A stretch of DNA of 52,710 nt, taken from Chloroflexota bacterium. GTDB lineage: Bacteria; Chloroflexota; Ktedonobacteria; Ktedonobacterales; JACDGC01. Of this stretch, positions 52,650-52,710 are shown piece by piece (position 1 is the stretch's first letter; the number at the start of each line of letters is the position of its first letter). The stretch lies in assembly GCA_021778805.1 (NCBI GenBank), contig JAJYBV010000008.1, forward strand, positions 1-52,710, in the 5' to 3' direction. The translations under genes and the position numbers were made by a program. The notes under the pieces were generated by a model. That model was given only the letters and a program-made list of their open reading frames with translations. It did no database searches and was not told the DNA's origin.

Positions 52650-52710
52650 GTTTCATTGCAATTCGATCCGTTGAGGATACTGAAAGATCATCGATTGTGG
52701 TCGTTGCTGG
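52650..52710 (+). CRISPR. Start of a CRISPR array: first repeat plus partial spacer
   Basis: The 37-base segment at 52650-52686 begins GTTTCATTGC and ends GGATACTGAAAG. This is the shape of type I-B/III-B repeats, whose last eight bases (here ACTGAAAG) become the crRNA 5' tag. It sits about 340 bases downstream of cas4 behind a leader-like region, and 24 bases of putative spacer follow to the window edge. Only one copy is visible, so repetition itself cannot be shown here. The call rests on form and position. Confidence 0.6.

Overview
The window looks like chromosome from a member of the Chloroflexota or a similar Gram-positive-like bacterium. This is inferred from family content and gene order only; no 16S rRNA is present. 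Supporting points are the divergent rpmB / Asp23 / DAK2 (FakA-like) block followed by a DegV (FakB-like) gene, a DUF2089 gene, GatB and MurD, a Csx15-type CRISPR accessory gene, and the style of the Cas6 and Cst-type Cas proteins. Base composition is moderate overall, and parts of the type III CRISPR block look clearly more AT-rich.

Layout. 1-512: degenerate intergenic repeats and no gene. 513-6014 (minus strand): a LysR regulator, a heterodimeric ABC exporter pair and a thioredoxin-fold protein with its terminator. 6171-8885: a zinc-alcohol-dehydrogenase-like protein that seems to lack the catalytic zinc ligands, then murD. 9022-12453: rpmB divergent from asp23-like, fakA-like and degV (fakB-like) genes, ending in a strong terminator. 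12563-21001: a sigma70-type promoter, an ArsR-type regulator and a six-gene group 4 [NiFe] hydrogenase operon (HyfB, C, E, F, G and a HyfH-HyfI fusion), with no formate dehydrogenase and no maturation genes in view. 21130-31911: housekeeping and orphan genes (DUF2089 plus a DUF4097-like protein, gatB, purC, a membrane-anchored His-motif protein, a GlcD-like flavoprotein, two unidentified polytopic membrane proteins) and an 816-bp gene-free AT-rich stretch. 32024-33220: a DUF711 gene with a potentially structured leader.

33330-52710 is a large composite CRISPR-Cas locus. A minus-strand type III-B operon (cmr2/cas10-cmr3-cmr1-cmr4-cmr5-cmr6) ends in a CARF-RelE effector and Csx15. Its Cas10 keeps the GGDD cyclase motif but has no N-terminal HD nuclease. 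A plus-strand type I-B operon (cas8b1/cst1-cas7-cas5-cas3-cas6-cas1-cas2-cas4) runs towards a leader and what looks like the first CRISPR repeat, at 52650-52686, cut off by the window edge. Between the two operons, start to start and only 42 bp apart, lie two signalling genes: a CARF protein fused to a LuxR/GerE-type DNA-binding domain, and a P-loop NTPase carrying two tandem Csx3-like domains whose catalytic signature looks eroded.

How the locus may work (inference from family knowledge). Cas6 processes crRNAs for both effectors. Cas1, Cas2 and Cas4 acquire spacers and Cas3 degrades DNA targeted by the type I complex. Cmr recognition of RNA makes Cas10 synthesise cyclic oligoadenylate, which switches on the CARF-RelE mRNA interferase. 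Csx15, the CARF-LuxR protein and possibly the Csx3-NTPase would read or remove the signal. The CARF-LuxR protein could turn the second messenger into a transcriptional response. This regulatory module is the part I judge most likely to be undescribed.
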